64,000 bases of DNA from Limanda limanda (Eukaryota > Chordata > Actinopteri > Pleuronectiformes > Pleuronectidae): NCBI RefSeq assembly GCF_963576545.1, contig NC_083638.1, positions 29,287,900-29,351,899 of the forward strand, given 5' to 3'. A model generated the notes under the pieces. It ran no database searches and was not told the DNA's origin. It worked only from the letters and a program-made list of their open reading frames with translations. Made by a program: the position numbers and the translations under genes. Below, piece by piece: positions 62,560-64,000 of this stretch (its first letter is position 1; each line of letters starts with the position of its first letter).

Positions 62560-63120
62560 CGATTTTTACATTATTTTAATCCAATGCACTGGCGTGTTAT
62601 TGGAAAAAGGAGTGATGGATCGGGACGTGAGAGAATGGACATTGATCACTGGGAGAAGGCAGGTCGGGTTGTTTCCCTAAGGAATACTCCCCCCCCTCAC
62701 CCCTGGCTCACACAAGCAGACACGCACAGTCAAAGCACGCACGCACACGACTGCGCGCTGTTGGCCGTGTGGGTGTTTGTGTGCGCGCACCCCGAGCACG
62801 CGAGTTGATCCGAGTCTGTGCTGCTTTTGCTTTGCGGAGAAGTTCCTCTCCGACACGAGAGAGTCCGGAGCCGCTGTTTCCCTCTGCAGACGCGCCGGGC
62901 TGTTGGCACAGCGTGCGTAAAGCATGCCGGGTGTGTGCACCATCATCCCGCTGACCCGAGGCTGCTCAGTGCAGACGAGCTCCAAAACAGAATCGATTTC
63001 ATTTGAATAAGAGGCGAGCCACCTGAGAGGCAGGTCGACGCGGCTGCGCACAGTTTGCAGCAACTCCTGGATTAACTGTGGTTCCCGCGTTAGAGCGGAA
63101 AACAACGCACGCAAAAGAGA

Positions 63121-63122
<2 letters not shown>

Positions 63123-63151
<29 letters not shown>
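63123..63151 (+). repeat. 29-base G homopolymer
   Basis: Uninterrupted G run about 270 bases before the cadherin ATG. It can form G-quadruplexes and is likely to vary in length between individuals or assemblies. Confidence 0.9.
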
Positions 63152-63152
<1 letters not shown>

Positions 63153-63317
63153 GGAGGGAAGCGCGTGCTCGAGCGGCGAGAGGCGTTTATTTCCCGGGCC
63201 GCGCGCAGACAGACAGCACACAGAGGAGGAGGAGGACGCGCACCACAAACACGCACACAAAAGTTCTCCTGCGTCGAGTTGGAGCCTGGTGCCGACAGAT
63301 GCGTGCGCTCCGAGCTG

Positions 63318-63392
63318 ATGGAAGTTTTGCATGATACAGGGAAAAGAGGAGAAGCACCCCCCATGGACCTGTGCGCAGCGCGGGCGCTTTAG
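63318..63392 (+). CDS. Upstream ORF in the cadherin leader (24 residues)
   Basis: ATG at 63318, stop at 63390-63392, ending 28 bases before the main ATG. It overlaps a smaller upstream ORF at 63299-63334. Its product has no recognisable feature. Upstream ORFs of this kind commonly lower translation of the main frame; here that is inference. Confidence 0.35.
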   Translation: MEVLHDTGKRGEAPPMDLCAARAL

Positions 63393-63420
63393 AGCAGCGG
63401 AGCCGGTGAGACACCCAGTC

Positions 63421-64000
63421 ATGATGTGGGTCGCGTTTTTACCCTTTTTGGTTTCGTGCGCACTCGGGAACACGACCGTGGAGCAGGTGCCGTTCTTCCA
63501 CGGGCATGTGTTTGAGAACTCGTCCCCGGGCTCCCGGGTGAACGGACTGAGCGTCCCGCTGAAGAGGCTCAACTCGCAGAGACTGTGCGCCACGGAGGGA
63601 TCCGGCTCAGCTGAACCGCACATTAAACTCCTGGGGGACGGGAGCGACAATTTCCGTGTGTTTGCGCACCACAAACGGGGAAATATTTTACTCAAGACTT
63701 CTGGGGTCCTGGACCGGGAGGAGCGGTCTGAATACGCACTGGGTCTGGGTTTGTGTTGCGGGCAGTGCGCGGCACTAACCCGGGAGGATGAAGCGGGCTC
63801 CCCGGTGGTGGCTGAGGTGGCGTCCATCAAGGTGGACGTCCTGGACACGAATGACCACCAGCCCACCTTCGCCGGGGCCGATGTGAAGCTGAGCCTGGAC
63901 GATGCCACTGCGCTCCGCACGGCCATCTACGGGGTCAGTGCGCGGGACGAGGACAGCGGCAAGAACGCGGAGCTCTTCTACTTCGCGCTGCCGAGGAACG
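63421..64000 (+). CDS. Cadherin-superfamily protein, first coding exon (incomplete)
   Basis: 193 codons plus one base, open to the window edge. MMWVAFLPFLVSCALG is a signal peptide. A first cadherin repeat follows: VPFFHGHVFENSSPGSRV, RGNILLKTSGVLDREERSEY (LDRE motif), then DVLDTNDHQPTF, the calcium-binding DxNDxxPxF linker. A second repeat begins and shows ARDEDSGKNAEL, a DRD-type motif. A CCGQC cluster in the first repeat is unusual. It should be a membrane adhesion or signalling protein. I chose ATG 63421 because it starts the signal peptide. An in-frame ATG at 63331 would add 30 hydrophilic residues. I cannot name the family member. Confidence 0.88.
   Translation, partial: MMWVAFLPFLVSCALGNTTVEQVPFFHGHVFENSSPGSRVNGLSVPLKRLNSQRLCATEGSGSAEPHIKLLGDGSDNFRVFAHHKRGNILLKTSGVLDREERSEYALGLGLCCGQCAALTREDEAGSPVVAEVASIKVDVLDTNDHQPTFAGADVKLSLDDATALRTAIYGVSARDEDSGKNAELFYFALPRN

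Larger units (their letters stand above)
62560..63420 (+). promoter_or_regulatory. CpG-rich promoter and 5' leader of the cadherin gene
   Basis: GC and CpG content rise sharply from about 62700 to the window end, as in a vertebrate CpG-island promoter. I see no TATA box at a sensible position, so the start site is not placed. The leader contains a 29-G run (63123-63151), a (GAGGAG)-like stretch near 63222-63234, two short upstream ORFs (63299-63334 and 63318-63392), and an in-frame ATG at 63331. Confidence 0.55.

Noticed and set aside
63090..63926. 278-codon minus-strand open frame over the cadherin region
   Set aside because: It is antisense to a frame with signal peptide and cadherin motifs in CpG-rich DNA, where long antisense frames are common. 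It encodes poly-Pro from the G run and has no domain.

Overview
The window is animal nuclear DNA, most likely from a teleost fish. It has long AT-rich stretches without genes, many (CA)n, (GATA)n and (TA)n microsatellites, and a repeat mix typical of fish: Ty3/gypsy, L2-type LINEs, Tc1, PIF/Harbinger and hAT. The only host coding sequence I can support is the first coding exon of a cadherin-superfamily gene. It runs on the + strand off the right edge, from 63421.

Positions 1-14676 are a nest of transposons. An old minus-strand Ty3/gypsy element (gypsy-1: partial 3' LTR at 1-545, integrase, RNase H, RT, and an upstream pol piece at 9960-10330) has no gag or protease and carries frameshifts and deletions. 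It is broken by an insert with a hAT-like end (about 2446-3300). It is also broken by a nearly full-length plus-strand gypsy element (gypsy-2, 5136-9959). Gypsy-2 has 193-bp LTRs differing at one base, an ATGGT target duplication, a tRNA-Ser-like primer site, gag, and an RT/RNase H/integrase frame. Next to it lies a probable solo LTR (10634-14671), itself split by a 3.5-kb PIF/Harbinger element (10840-14327). Both Harbinger genes, a DDE transposase (+) and a Myb/SANT-like protein (-), can be spliced into uninterrupted frames, so the element looks autonomous and recent.

From 14.7 to 62.5 kb the DNA is mostly non-coding. Recognisable pieces are a Tc1 transposase relic (15.3 kb), an LTR-like fragment (18.8 kb), a PIF/Harbinger-like non-autonomous element (23.4-24.4 kb), an L2 scrap (24.6 kb), a 563-bp solo LTR with GTTAC duplications (27.6-28.1 kb), a 5'-truncated L2 LINE (31.9-33.45 kb), a deleted Tc1-like element with matching ends (36.5-37.5 kb), a 5'-truncated LINE whose 3' end runs into a 98-bp GATA array (41.1-43.9 kb), a SINE-like tail (56.8 kb) and a short hAT-like element (61.5 kb). 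A few unique-looking stretches carry octamer or homeodomain-type palindromes and may be regulatory.

The right end (about 62.7-64.0 kb) is GC- and CpG-rich and looks like the promoter and leader of the cadherin gene. It holds a 29-G run, upstream ORFs, and an in-frame upstream ATG. No prokaryotic system, CRISPR array or tRNA/rRNA gene was seen.
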